From: Roseovarius gahaiensis
GTDB lineage: Bacteria > Pseudomonadota > Alphaproteobacteria > Rhodobacterales > Rhodobacteraceae
Reading direction: 5' to 3'
Length of the DNA stretch: 40,807 nt
Assembly (NCBI RefSeq): GCF_011601345.1
Contig: NZ_JAAORB010000027.1
Location: 1-40,807, forward strand
The notes beneath the pieces were generated by a model. That model saw nothing but the letters and a program-made list of their open reading frames with translations. It did no database searches and was not told where the DNA came from. The translations under genes were made by a program, and so were the position numbers. Below, one piece after another: positions 40,734 through 40,807 of the stretch (position 1 is the stretch's first letter; each line of letters begins with the position of its first letter).

Positions 40734-40807
40734 TGTGAATCGGCATGCAAAAGTGACCCACCTGGGTGGGTTATGATCATCTAAAACTGACCCACCTGCC
40801 ACGTTAG
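40734..40807. mobile_element. Terminal end of an IS21-family insertion sequence (partial, runs off the right edge)
   Basis: Begins TGTGAATCGGCATGC and contains two spaced A-rich runs followed by TGACCCACC (about 40749-40761 and 40781-40797), the multiple terminal repeat layout of IS21-type ends. It interrupts the resolvase gene exactly at its start. It resembles, as an imperfect inverted repeat, the end at 1-77, so the two could be the left and right ends of the same IS type. Confidence 0.6.

Noticed and set aside
40584..40802. Intact 72-aa gene at the right edge
   Set aside because: The first 22 or so residues are encoded by the IS end; only the rest belongs to a recombinase, so it is a chimera, not a real gene.

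Overview
The window looks like a chromosomal contig from an alphaproteobacterium of the Rhodobacteraceae (Roseobacter group). This rests on protein families and layout, not on a search: split cobalamin-dependent methionine synthase parts, a zeta-type F1-ATPase inhibitor (DUF1476), TakP-type TRAP transporter, RNase E with a long Lys/Pro/Ala-rich tail, DctB/DctD, and the purC-purS-purQ order. Most of it is high-GC core chromosome flanked by accessory DNA at both edges. Both edges run a short way (about 75 bases) into what look like the two ends of an IS21-family insertion sequence, so the window is probably a complete contig that stops at a multicopy IS.

Left edge (1-6195): a degraded phage-like or satellite-like element abuts the 3' end of a tRNA-Leu(CAA) gene. 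It holds a gene cut by the IS, tightly overlapping small genes, an 809-residue primase/helicase-like protein, an inverted-repeat cluster that could be its replication origin, and small genes leading to an HK97-type major capsid protein. No terminase, portal, protease or tail gene is visible. It ends with a small phage gene and a headless ParB-like remnant.

Centre-left (6196-15851): tRNA-Leu, a YqaA-like membrane protein and DsbB; an arginine catabolic cassette (Lrp-type regulator divergent from arginase and ornithine cyclodeaminase); an iron-ADH-fold dehydrogenase; and a TRAP transporter operon (takP-like binding protein, unusually large DctQ and DctM).

Centre (16400-24400): ilvBN behind a textbook transcription attenuator (promoter, leader peptide with Leu-Ile-Val-Val-Val, antiterminator and terminator), with a perfect 25-bp inverted repeat between ilvB and ilvN. 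Then a Rieske oxygenase with a small overlapping partner gene, a convergent cytochrome P450 / membrane alpha-beta hydrolase pair, CcdA and a TusA-like protein.

Centre-right (24395-33089): RNase E, the DctD/DctB two-component pair (DctD lacks the sigma-54 contact motif), purC-purS-purQ, and the divergent ATPase zeta subunit.

Right (33254-40362): a split methionine synthase module (homocysteine methyltransferase, corrinoid protein, DUF1638 protein), SufE, a lipoprotein, RNase D, and purM-purN preceded by tandem leader hairpins. A CAU-anticodon tRNA, probably the lysidine-type tRNA-Ile2, follows. Beyond it lies AT-richer foreign DNA with the C-terminal end of a serine recombinase truncated by the right-hand IS21-type end.
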